Assembly (NCBI GenBank): GCA_947525975.1
Contig: CANNVE010000025.1
Location: 1-37,000 of the forward strand
Length of the DNA: 37,000 nt
From: an uncultured Muribaculaceae bacterium
Lineage (GTDB): Bacteria; Bacteroidota; Bacteroidia; Bacteroidales; Muribaculaceae
Reading direction: 5' to 3'
Position numbers and translations under genes: made by a program
Shown: positions 8,590 through 15,961 of the stretch, piece by piece
How the letters are laid out: the number at the start of each line of letters is the position of its first letter
Numbering within the stretch: the first letter of the stretch is position 1
Notes under the pieces: model-generated
What the model was told of the DNA's origin: nothing
What the model saw: the letters and a program-made list of their open reading frames with translations, nothing else
Databases searched by the model: none

Positions 8590-8597
8590 CAAAGTTA
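8590..8597 (-). promoter_or_regulatory. -7 promoter element for the ROK-manA operon
   Basis: TAACTTTG on the minus strand, about 60 nt upstream of the ROK start. It is back to back with the tRNA-Arg promoter at 8643-8650. No convincing -33 element was seen. Confidence 0.6.
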
Positions 8598-8642
8598 CGA
8601 AAAAAATGCCACCCAAGAGATGGATATTACAAAAAAAATTCC

Positions 8643-8650
8643 TAACTTTG
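8643..8650 (+). promoter_or_regulatory. -7 promoter element for tRNA-Arg
   Basis: TAACTTTG on the plus strand, ending 10 nt before the first base of the tRNA, the spacing expected for transcription starting a few bases upstream of the mature 5' end. Confidence 0.65.
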
Positions 8651-8660
8651 CAAAACAAAC

Positions 8661-8732
8661 GCCTCGATAGTTCAACGGATAGAATAGAAGTTTCCTAAAC
8701 TTTAGATTGGAGTTCGATTCTCCATCGAGGTA
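8661..8732 (+). tRNA. tRNA-Arg (anticodon CCU)
   Basis: Complete cloverleaf folded by hand. The acceptor stem pairs GCCTCGA (8661-8667) with TCGAGGT (8725-8731), with a G-T first pair. The D stem pairs GTTC with GAAT, the anticodon stem GAAGT with ACTTT around loop TTCCTAA (anticodon CCT at 8694-8696), and the T stem TGGAG with CTCCA around TTCGATT. The 3' CCA is not encoded. It reads AGG codons. Confidence 0.93.
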
Positions 8733-8737
8733 CTTTT

Positions 8738-8767
8738 CGGGCCTCCCGGCAGGGAGGCCCGTTTTTT
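8738..8767 (+). terminator. rho-independent terminator after tRNA-Arg
   Basis: A perfect 10-bp GC-rich stem (8738-8747 with 8752-8761), GGCA loop and six T residues, starting 6 nt after the tRNA. Confidence 0.9.
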
Positions 8768-8800
8768 CGTTATAACGTAATACGTTATAACGAAATTGAG

Positions 8801-11545
8801 TTATTGCGAGGTGTTGCGGCGGCGTATGTATTCGCCGGGCGATATGCCCATCACCTTGCCGAATGAGCGGAAAAACGACGCCCTTGAGCTGAATCCGCAT
8901 TTTTCGCTCATGGCGGTGAGCGTGTATCGGCTGTCGCCTCCTTCGGCCACCATCTTGCAGAAATGCTTTACGCGAAATGTGTTGACGTAGTCGTAGTAGT
9001 TGGTGTCGAGATGCTTGTTGAAGAGATGCGACATCGACATGGTGGTGACTCCGAGCTCATCGGCAAGTTGGCTTATCTTCAGGTGAGGGTCAAGGTATGG
9101 CTGCTTCTCGGCCATCAGTTTTTCGAGTTTGCGGTGCAGTCGCTTGCAGTTGTCGGGGTTGACGAGGGCTGTCTTGTATTTGTCGTCGTCAGGCTTGACG
9201 ACTGCCTTCGCGCTGAGCGCGGCCATGCGCCTGTGGCACACGGCCAGCCACGCGGCGAGCGCGAGGACTATGATGAAAAGGATGACCACAGGGGCCGACA
9301 GCAGATGTCCGTAGCCTGACACTCTGATAGGGAGGGCGGCCTCGGAGGCCGGGTCGCCGAGATGCCTGATGTGGAGGGTGTAGTCGCCGTTATCGAGATC
9401 GTAGAGATGCACCTCCGACTCTCCGTGCACCCGCGCCCATTCGTCGGCGTCCATCTTCGGGCTGAGCCTGTATTCGAAGCTCTGGTATTCGGGCGATGTG
9501 AAGCTGAAGTCAGAAAACATCACCTGCAGTGAGCGTTGACCGCCGGGGAGTTCCACGCCTTCAATAGGCTTGCCGCCGTTGACCACGATCTCGCCGTTTG
9601 AGCGCACCTCGGTGATCATTACGGGGTTGAGCCCTTGCGTGGTCGACTTTGACTTCTCGCGGTCAAGCATCACAAGGCCTCGGGTATTGCCGAACCAAAG
9701 ATTCCCGTCATCGTCGCGCATAGGCTTGCACAGGGTGAACGATAGGCTCGGCAGGCCGTCGAAGCGCGTGAAATGTATGTAGCGGTCATGCAGGTCGGTG
9801 CATATCAGGCCGTCTGACGACCCTATCCACAGCATGCTGTCGGCATCCTCAAGCACGAATGTAGGGTTGATCGACGACGGCAGCGGCCCTGTGACTCCGG
9901 CGCTCTTCACATATTCATACTCGGTGAGCTGCAGGTTGGTGCGCACCGGGATGCCTCTGTCGGGAATGAAAAAAAGGTTGTGGCGGGAATCTTCATATAC
10001 AGATCGTATCTTTTCGTGGTTGAAGTGGCCGCCGGCTATCTTGAATCCGGTGGAGTGCACGTTTTTGCCGTCGAAAATGGCCACGCCCTGCTCTGTGCAT
10101 ATCCATCCCGTGCCCGCCGAGTCAAAAAACACCTCATACACGCTGCGGTTGGGCATCTGTGAGTTGTTGTCGGTGAATATGTGCGCCACTTTGCCTCCGT
10201 CGATGCAAACGAGGCCGTGGGAGGTGCCCACCCACAGGCGGTTGAGGGCGTCTGTGGCGAAGGACAGTATCGAGTGCCTGAGCTGCTGGCATTCGGCCTG
10301 GAATGGGCGGATGCTGCCCTTGTCATGGCTGTAGACATAGAGGCCCCCTCCCGTACCTATGAAGTATTCGCCGTTGTATTTCTTTATCGCGAATACCATG
10401 CCCGAGGCTATCTGCGGCTTTGTGAATCGGGTGCATCGGCCGCGCTTCTCGTCGACCACGTAAAGCCCTTCGCGCGTGCCGAGCAATTTCAGGCTGTCTT
10501 CGATGGCGAATGACCTCACCGTGAGGTCGGCGGTATCGATCACCCCGGGCACCGCGTATATGTCAAACAGCGACCGCGACCTCACCGTGTAGTCTACGCC
10601 TGCCTGATAATATCCCACCCACATCTGCCCCGAGTCCTCCACGAGGAGCGAATACACGGAGTTTGACCTCAAGGCTCCGGCATCACCCGCCGAGAATACG
10701 TATGAGGCTGTCTCCAGACCGGTGGCTGTGTCGATGAATCGCACGCCCTCGCCGTTTACGCCGACGTAAATGTAGCGGTCGTCGTCGCTCGACAGTGCCG
10801 GCACGTCGTAGTTGCCCCAGTCGAGGTATGGACTGAATGCGGCTGTGGCGGGATCAAACTTCAGTATGCCCACGCCCAAGGCTGTGACGTAGAGGTAGTC
10901 GCCGCATTTCACTATGCGGTGGAATGTGCGCCCCGGGTGGCCGATGTCGGGTATCTTCGTCACTTTGCATGACGGCAGGTCAATTGACAGGAGGCCGCCG
11001 ATGGTGGTGGCCCACAATGTGCGTTTGTCGGCCGACAGGCACAGCCCGCGTATGCGGTTGGAGTTTGACACCACTGACGTGGCGCCGGGCAATATGTGGC
11101 GAAACCTGCCCGAGTGCATGATGTAAAGGCCGTTGTTGGTGGCTATGAACATCGAGTCGCCCTCGGTCAGCAGGTCGTTGACCATCGACTGCACCACGTT
11201 TTCGGCTATGCGCGCGAAGCCATCCTCCACAAATCTCCACAGGCCGTCGCCGTTGCCGGCATAGAGCGCGCCGTCAGGCCCGGTGGCTATGGTGCGCACC
11301 CGTCGGGCCAGCTCGTTGCTGCCCGGGATGGGAAACCTGCGTATGCGCTCGCCGTCGAACCGATCGACCGATATGTCGGTGCAGAAATACACATAGCCCT
11401 GGGCATCCTTGTAGATGTCGTTGATCGTGAGGTCAGTGAGGCCGTCGCGCATGGTCAGCTCACGCATATTGTGGGCCTTGACGGCCCACAATTGCGCGGC
11501 TGCGAACAGCAGGGTTATTATCGTCGCTATCGCTCTTGGCATCAT
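8801..11545 (-). CDS. membrane-tethered AraC regulator with two-component-style propeller sensor, no kinase
   Basis: A 914-residue protein built like a hybrid two-component PUL regulator but lacking histidine kinase and receiver domains. A signal peptide or anchor at the N-terminus (to about residue 24) is followed by a long periplasmic part with repeated propeller blades (GYVYFCTD, GTSHGLVCIDGGKVAHI, LWIGSSDGL, LWFGNTRGL). A Y_Y_Y domain follows (FSFTSPEYQSFEYRLSP to GDYTLHIRHLGD), then one membrane helix at about 748-770. After a short linker comes an AraC helix-turn-helix domain (about 810-910: ISQLADELGVTTMSMSHLFN and AMSEKCGFSSRASFFRSFGK). It would bind a glycan fragment in the periplasm and act directly on DNA at the membrane. 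It lies beside the PUL enzymes and is the likely PUL activator. It has its own -7 element. Confidence 0.85.
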   Translation of the reverse strand: MMPRAIATIITLLFAAAQLWAVKAHNMRELTMRDGLTDLTINDIYKDAQGYVYFCTDISVDRFDGERIRRFPIPGSNELARRVRTIATGPDGALYAGNGDGLWRFVEDGFARIAENVVQSMVNDLLTEGDSMFIATNNGLYIMHSGRFRHILPGATSVVSNSNRIRGLCLSADKRTLWATTIGGLLSIDLPSCKVTKIPDIGHPGRTFHRIVKCGDYLYVTALGVGILKFDPATAAFSPYLDWGNYDVPALSSDDDRYIYVGVNGEGVRFIDTATGLETASYVFSAGDAGALRSNSVYSLLVEDSGQMWVGYYQAGVDYTVRSRSLFDIYAVPGVIDTADLTVRSFAIEDSLKLLGTREGLYVVDEKRGRCTRFTKPQIASGMVFAIKKYNGEYFIGTGGGLYVYSHDKGSIRPFQAECQQLRHSILSFATDALNRLWVGTSHGLVCIDGGKVAHIFTDNNSQMPNRSVYEVFFDSAGTGWICTEQGVAIFDGKNVHSTGFKIAGGHFNHEKIRSVYEDSRHNLFFIPDRGIPVRTNLQLTEYEYVKSAGVTGPLPSSINPTFVLEDADSMLWIGSSDGLICTDLHDRYIHFTRFDGLPSLSFTLCKPMRDDDGNLWFGNTRGLVMLDREKSKSTTQGLNPVMITEVRSNGEIVVNGGKPIEGVELPGGQRSLQVMFSDFSFTSPEYQSFEYRLSPKMDADEWARVHGESEVHLYDLDNGDYTLHIRHLGDPASEAALPIRVSGYGHLLSAPVVILFIIVLALAAWLAVCHRRMAALSAKAVVKPDDDKYKTALVNPDNCKRLHRKLEKLMAEKQPYLDPHLKISQLADELGVTTMSMSHLFNKHLDTNYYDYVNTFRVKHFCKMVAEGGDSRYTLTAMSEKCGFSSRASFFRSFGKVMGISPGEYIRRRNTSQ

Positions 11546-11568
11546 GATGGCTGTAGGTTTTACAGACG

Positions 11569-11576
11569 CAAAGATA
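11569..11576 (-). promoter_or_regulatory. -7 promoter element for the PUL regulator gene
   Basis: TATCTTTG on the minus strand, 23 nt before the regulator ATG (11545), inside the 41-nt gap after the lyase-GH88 gene. It would allow the regulator to be made independently of the enzyme operon. Confidence 0.5.
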
Positions 11577-11586
11577 ATGATTTTTT

Positions 11587-13863
11587 TTATTCGGGAATAG
11601 CTTTAGTGAGGGCCTTGAGGCGCAGCAGGGCTTCGAGGTAATAGTAGTCGGCGTAGGTGAGCGATGAGTCGATTTCTTTGCCTGCAGGGTGGTGGCCGGT
11701 GGAGTGGAGGAGGAATGCGTCGTTGGCATCGCCGCTGCGGTAGGCCGGCGAGCTCAGCGATGCGAGCATGCCGGTGGCCGAGCTGATGTATTGGTCTGCG
11801 GCTTCTGGCTCTACGTATCCGGCGAGTTCAAGCAGAGCCGATGCGGTGACGGCTGCCGCCGATGCGTCGCGCGGGGCGTCGGGTATGCGCGGGTCGTCAA
11901 AATCCCAGTAAGGCACGAGGTCTTCGGGCAGGCGGTCGAGGTAAATCTTGGCTGATCTGCGGGCCTGGTCGAGAAAGCGTTTGTCGCCGGTCTCACGGTA
12001 GGCCATCGTGAATCCGTAGATGGCCCACGACTGGCCTCTGGCCCACATCGATTCGTCGGCGTATCCCTGATGGGTGGCCTTGCGCAGCGGCTGGCCGGTG
12101 GCTTTGTCGTAGACCACCACTTGATAGGCTGATGCGTCGGGGCGGAAATGATTGGCCATTGTGGTGGCGGCGTGTCGCGCGGCCATGCCCGTGAGTTTGC
12201 GGTCGCGGCGCATTTTTCCGGCGCGGAATAGCAGTTCGAGATTCATCATGTTGTCGATGATGGTGTTGTGCCCGGCAAATTGCCTGTTGTGTGGCCATGA
12301 CACGGTGGTGCCCACGTTGTCGTTGAATAGGGTGGCGAGGGTGTCGGCTGTGTCCATTATCACCTTGCGGCAATGCTTCTCGCGCGCAGCCGACGGGTTT
12401 CCGCATTCCAGCTCTTTTCCGTAGGCGCAGTATACGAGGAATCCAAGGTCATGGCCTCCGGCCTTGCGCTTTGAGAGGAATTCGAGCGCATCGGTGCTTT
12501 TCTCTGCCTGAAGGGCCACGGAGCGGTCGCCCGATGCCATATAGTCCATCCACAGGATTCCAGGCCAGAATCCCAGGCGCCAATCGTGGGGCGAGCCGCA
12601 GCGCCAGGCGGTGTCGCCGTTCTCCGCGATCACGGGGATGTGCTTGTTGTCGACCGGAGCGCCGGCCATTTTTCCGATGGCTTGCTTCACCTTTCCATGG
12701 CAGTACCCTATGGCTTCGTCGACATCGAATGCGCTGTCGGTCTTCGACCAGTCGTTGAAGAGTAGCGAGCCGAATGCGGGCTGGTCGCGGTCATATCCTT
12801 CCGGCCTCACGATGGCCAGCACGCGCTCGGTGTAGGGCATGGGCAGGCCCTTGCGCACCGCATAGTGGTTCCACACCATGTCATAGACGGGCTTGAACGC
12901 GCCGCGGCTCTCCTCCGAGAGCATGGGCCATGTGCAGTATTTGCCTGTGACGTCGGTCCATGTCTTGAAAGGCACGTTCTCGCCGAGGTTGTATTTGGCC
13001 GTGTATTCAAATCCTTTCAGCAGGCGGTTGTCGAGAGCCGAATATAGGTCGTCGCCCTGTTTCCAGGCCATTTCGCAAATGGTGGCCATGGCGGCGATGC
13101 CGAGCTGGGCATGGCCTTGGTCGCGTCCGCTTTCCTGTATCTGGCCGGTGGAGCCGTCGATGTAGTTGCGGATAGTGCCGTTGTCGTTGGCATTGAGATA
13201 GAAGTCTACGGCGCGGTCATACATCTCAGTGTCGTCCCAGAGTATGGCGAAAGCCATGTAAGCCTTGGTGACGATAGGTCCCCAGTTGCCGTTGGTGTAG
13301 GCGGGGGTGGCGTAGAACCGATCCATCACCGGCAGGAATTTGGCTCGCACCATCTTGTCGATCTTCTGCATGTCTTTTTTCGACATGGCCGGATAGGTGT
13401 GGCGCAGCATTTCTGCCGCATAGGCTATCTTGAGGCCTTCGAGGCCCACGAGCAGGGGGGCGTCGTTTGTCTGCGGAATGGTCTCAAGGGTGGAGGCATA
13501 GGCGAGGAGCACGTCGAGAGCCTTGCGGGCGTGGCGCTCATCGCCGGTGATGGCCCACATGAGCGAATTCTGGTAGGCGGCCGAGAAGTCATGCTCCATC
13601 TTGGTCTTTGTCCATGCGTATTCGCCATCGCGCGATATGACCTTGAAGGGGCCGTACATCTTATAGTCATGCTGCGAGCATTCGTGCTCGCGGAGCTGGC
13701 GGTATGAGCCATAGGCGGGCTCCACCTTGGCTTCCACGAGCGATTTCATCCGCTCGATGGAAGCGTCGGTGTGGAGGACTCCAGGGTGAACAAACACTCT
13801 TGCCTGCGCCGCCACGGAGAGCATGAGCAGGGCTATGGTTAACAAACATTTCCAGTATATCAT
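11587..13863 (-). CDS. polysaccharide lyase (alginate-lyase fold) fused to GH88 unsaturated glucuronyl hydrolase
   Basis: Secreted two-enzyme protein of 758 residues, starting at the ATG at 13863, followed by a signal peptide (LLTIALLMLSVAAQA). The N-terminal half (about 20-370) is an alpha/alpha barrel of the alginate-lyase type with NGNWG at 191-195 and QESGRDQGHAQLG at 243-255. The C-terminal half (about 415-755) is GH88: catalytic Asp472 in GHDLGFLVY, Asp537 in IIDNMMNLELL, and WARGQSWAIYGF near 607. A lyase would leave an unsaturated uronate at the new end and GH88 would remove it, so both steps are in one chain. Substrate is probably a glucuronate-containing glycan. The longer TTG-initiated frame is rejected because a -7 element overlaps it. 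Confidence 0.85.
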   Translation of the reverse strand: MIYWKCLLTIALLMLSVAAQARVFVHPGVLHTDASIERMKSLVEAKVEPAYGSYRQLREHECSQHDYKMYGPFKVISRDGEYAWTKTKMEHDFSAAYQNSLMWAITGDERHARKALDVLLAYASTLETIPQTNDAPLLVGLEGLKIAYAAEMLRHTYPAMSKKDMQKIDKMVRAKFLPVMDRFYATPAYTNGNWGPIVTKAYMAFAILWDDTEMYDRAVDFYLNANDNGTIRNYIDGSTGQIQESGRDQGHAQLGIAAMATICEMAWKQGDDLYSALDNRLLKGFEYTAKYNLGENVPFKTWTDVTGKYCTWPMLSEESRGAFKPVYDMVWNHYAVRKGLPMPYTERVLAIVRPEGYDRDQPAFGSLLFNDWSKTDSAFDVDEAIGYCHGKVKQAIGKMAGAPVDNKHIPVIAENGDTAWRCGSPHDWRLGFWPGILWMDYMASGDRSVALQAEKSTDALEFLSKRKAGGHDLGFLVYCAYGKELECGNPSAAREKHCRKVIMDTADTLATLFNDNVGTTVSWPHNRQFAGHNTIIDNMMNLELLFRAGKMRRDRKLTGMAARHAATTMANHFRPDASAYQVVVYDKATGQPLRKATHQGYADESMWARGQSWAIYGFTMAYRETGDKRFLDQARRSAKIYLDRLPEDLVPYWDFDDPRIPDAPRDASAAAVTASALLELAGYVEPEAADQYISSATGMLASLSSPAYRSGDANDAFLLHSTGHHPAGKEIDSSLTYADYYYLEALLRLKALTKAIPE

Positions 13864-13879
13864 GTTACAGTCTTTTTTG

Positions 13880-13904
13880 GGCGCCGGCGCCGAGAGAGGC
13901 GCCG
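13880..13904 (-). promoter_or_regulatory. GC-rich hairpin in the leader of the lyase-GH88 gene
   Basis: Three copies of the self-complementary GGCGCC (13880, 13886, 13898); the last two pair as a 7-bp stem (13885-13891 with 13898-13904) around GAGAGA. No T-run follows on either strand, so it is not a plain terminator. It lies between the -7 element and the ATG and could influence translation or mRNA stability. Confidence 0.35.
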
Positions 13905-13911
13905 CCGTTGG

Positions 13912-13919
13912 CAAAATTA
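13912..13919 (-). promoter_or_regulatory. -7 promoter element for the lyase-GH88 gene
   Basis: TAATTTTG on the minus strand, the same octamer as upstream of susC in this window. It lies 18 nt after the GH97 stop and 48 nt before the ATG at 13863, so the lyase-GH88 gene may be transcribed both from here and by read-through from GH97. Confidence 0.45.
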
Positions 13920-13937
13920 ATCAGTTTTTTCGTTTTA

Positions 13938-15872
13938 TCATAGTTTTCGCAGTCTGATGGCCACGCCGCCCGAGGGGCGCATCTTGAATTTGAGCGTGTC
14001 GCCCTTCTTCACCTTCTTTTCCTTGACGGTGACTTTGGTGCGGGTGGGCACCTTGGGAGAGCCGTCCTCATAGATCTCAGCCACGTATCTGCCATCGCCG
14101 TCGATGAAGTCAAGCGCGATTTCGGCCTGGCGCGGGGCGTCGGTGGCACCATTTATCGATCCCACAAACCAGTCGTCGCCCTTTTGCCGGGCCACGGTGA
14201 CGTATTCTCCCGGGCGGCCTTCGAGCACACGGGTTGAGTCCCACACGGTGGGCACATCGTCAAAGAATTTGAGCTCGGGCTCTTCGCGGCTGTCCGAAGG
14301 CTTGTCATACCAGTATATCACCTGCATCGGGCTGTAGTACACCACCGCAAGGGCCAGCTGATGGGCAGGAGTGTTCTGTATGCTTTTGGCGCGCGCTTTT
14401 CCGTGCTCCTCGGTGGCGAGTCGATCCCAATCCTGGCGGTAGTAGCATATGGTGTAGTCGGCGGGGCCGCATACGTATCGGGTGAAGAGGAGTATGGCAT
14501 TCTGCGTGGCGTCGGGGAATTCCTCGTTGCCGCGAATGCCTTCCTGTGTCAGGAGGTTGGGGTAGGTGCGGCTCACGCCCGTAGGGCGGTATTCGTCGTG
14601 GATGTCGACGAGCAGGCCGGCTTCGCCGCATTTGCGCACGGCGTCGTGCATCCAGCGGGTCCAAGTCTGTGAGCCTACCCTGACGAATCCGAATTTGATG
14701 CCCGCGATGCCCCAGCGCTTGAATGTGGGGATGATGCTGTCAAGCTGCTGTTGCAGGGCACGCTGGTTGACGTAGAGCACCACGCCTATTCCGGCCGAGT
14801 CGGCCTTCGCCACCACTTTCTTAAGGTCGAGGCAGTTTGGGTCGGGATTGCGCTTCGGATCCACAGACACCCTTGTGGCGTCAGACTCTTTTGAAGATTC
14901 AGGGCCGTACCATCCGGTGTCGAACAGCATATAGCTGATGCCATGACGCTTGGCGAAGTCGATGCAGCTGAGTGCGCCTTCGGTGGTGAGGGTGGTCTCG
15001 CGCATCATCTTTCCGGGGCGTATCCACGATGTGTCGATGGCAGCCGGGGCATTGAGGTTATAGTAGATATGGTTGTTCTCCAAGATCTCCCCGGCGCTGT
15101 TTCCACACATCACCAGGCGCCACGGGGTGGAGTAGGGGGCTATGTCCTCTGCCTCGCCATACATGGCTGTGGTCACTGTGTTGGGCTTTGAGGGCGAAAG
15201 GGCGAATTTCGTGCGCACATAGTCTACAACTCCGGCTTCGCCGAGGCAAGCGTATGCGCCTGAAGGCAATTCCACCAGCAGGGGGCGTTCGCATTCGCCC
15301 GGCCAGTCGGCGAGCGGAAGGCGCGTGTAGACGGTCTGCGCCCTTGGCGTGAACCATGCCTCCGAGCCTTCGGGCAGGGTGAATTCAGTGCCTTCGTCAA
15401 GGATGCGGAGGTAGTTTCCGCCGGTGAAGGCGTACCTCAGCACCACGCCCTCGTCGTAGGCCCTGACGTCGATGGCAATGGGAGCCTTTTTGCTTCCGTC
15501 GGCGGATAGGGCTATGCGGGCGCCGTTGTATCTGTCTGGTATCGAGGCGCGCTCTCCGTAGACAGGTGTCCACGCAGTGTCGCGGCTCTCTGTGGTAGAG
15601 CCGGATATTTTCATGCCTTCGAGGCAGTCAACGCGCATCGGGTCGCGGCGGGTGGGGCCCTCGCCGTTCCATCTGATGTCGAGGCGCGAGGGGGCTATTA
15701 CCTGATGCCCGTCGAAGCTGACGCTGTATCGAGGGTATTGCCCGGAGTCGTCTATGGTGACGCAGTATCGTCCGTCGGGCGAATTGACGCTGACTTCAGC
15801 CGCCCGCATCGTCAGGATTGCTGCAGGTGCGCATAGGCATAGTAGGAGTCTTCTTAACATAAGTTTTTTCAA
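13938..15872 (-). CDS. GH97 family glycoside hydrolase (alpha-glucosidase/alpha-galactosidase family)
   Basis: Secreted enzyme of 644 residues with a signal peptide to about residue 24 (ends LTMRAA). The N-terminal beta-sandwich (EVSVNSPDGRYCVTIDDSG, then EGVVLRYAFTG), the TIM barrel (HGISYMLFDTGWYGP) and the short C-terminal beta domain are the three GH97 domains. The family hydrolyses alpha-linked glucose or galactose, in inverting (SusB) or retaining subgroups. At the strand-end where retaining members carry the Asp nucleophile, this protein has Gly395 in GIKFGFV. Acidic residues in DIHDEYRPTG (Asp426, Glu427) and LLTQEGIRGNEE (Glu444, Glu450) lie where inverting members have theirs, so a retaining mechanism is unlikely. 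The gene follows susD after a stable hairpin. Confidence 0.9.
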   Translation of the reverse strand: MKKLMLRRLLLCLCAPAAILTMRAAEVSVNSPDGRYCVTIDDSGQYPRYSVSFDGHQVIAPSRLDIRWNGEGPTRRDPMRVDCLEGMKISGSTTESRDTAWTPVYGERASIPDRYNGARIALSADGSKKAPIAIDVRAYDEGVVLRYAFTGGNYLRILDEGTEFTLPEGSEAWFTPRAQTVYTRLPLADWPGECERPLLVELPSGAYACLGEAGVVDYVRTKFALSPSKPNTVTTAMYGEAEDIAPYSTPWRLVMCGNSAGEILENNHIYYNLNAPAAIDTSWIRPGKMMRETTLTTEGALSCIDFAKRHGISYMLFDTGWYGPESSKESDATRVSVDPKRNPDPNCLDLKKVVAKADSAGIGVVLYVNQRALQQQLDSIIPTFKRWGIAGIKFGFVRVGSQTWTRWMHDAVRKCGEAGLLVDIHDEYRPTGVSRTYPNLLTQEGIRGNEEFPDATQNAILLFTRYVCGPADYTICYYRQDWDRLATEEHGKARAKSIQNTPAHQLALAVVYYSPMQVIYWYDKPSDSREEPELKFFDDVPTVWDSTRVLEGRPGEYVTVARQKGDDWFVGSINGATDAPRQAEIALDFIDGDGRYVAEIYEDGSPKVPTRTKVTVKEKKVKKGDTLKFKMRPSGGVAIRLRKL

Positions 15873-15885
15873 GTAGGATAATCCA

Positions 15886-15916
15886 GGGGCTGCCGCTTCT
15901 GAACGCAGGCAGCCCC
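15886..15916 (-). promoter_or_regulatory. intergenic hairpin between susD and GH97
   Basis: A perfect 9-bp stem (15886-15894 with 15908-15916, GGGGCTGCC arms) around a 13-nt loop, with no T-run. It begins 14 nt upstream of the GH97 ATG. It may be an attenuator or RNA-processing/stability element that keeps susCD mRNA more abundant than the downstream enzyme genes, as is often seen in PULs. Confidence 0.5.
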
Positions 15917-15961
15917 GATCGCTAAATAATTATACCAAAACCAAAACCTTATTCGTAGTTG

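Noticed and set aside
11096-11641. Plus-strand frame of 181 codons over the regulator start
   Set aside because: Antisense to the regulator N-terminus and crosses its promoter region; no recognisable protein.
13111-13707. Plus-strand frame of 198 codons opposite the lyase-GH88 gene
   Set aside because: Shadow of the lyase domain; low-complexity valine/glycine/histidine composition.
13880-13904. GGCGCC cluster as a rho-independent terminator after GH97
   Set aside because: No T-run follows on the minus strand; it lies downstream of a -7 element, so it belongs to the next gene's leader.
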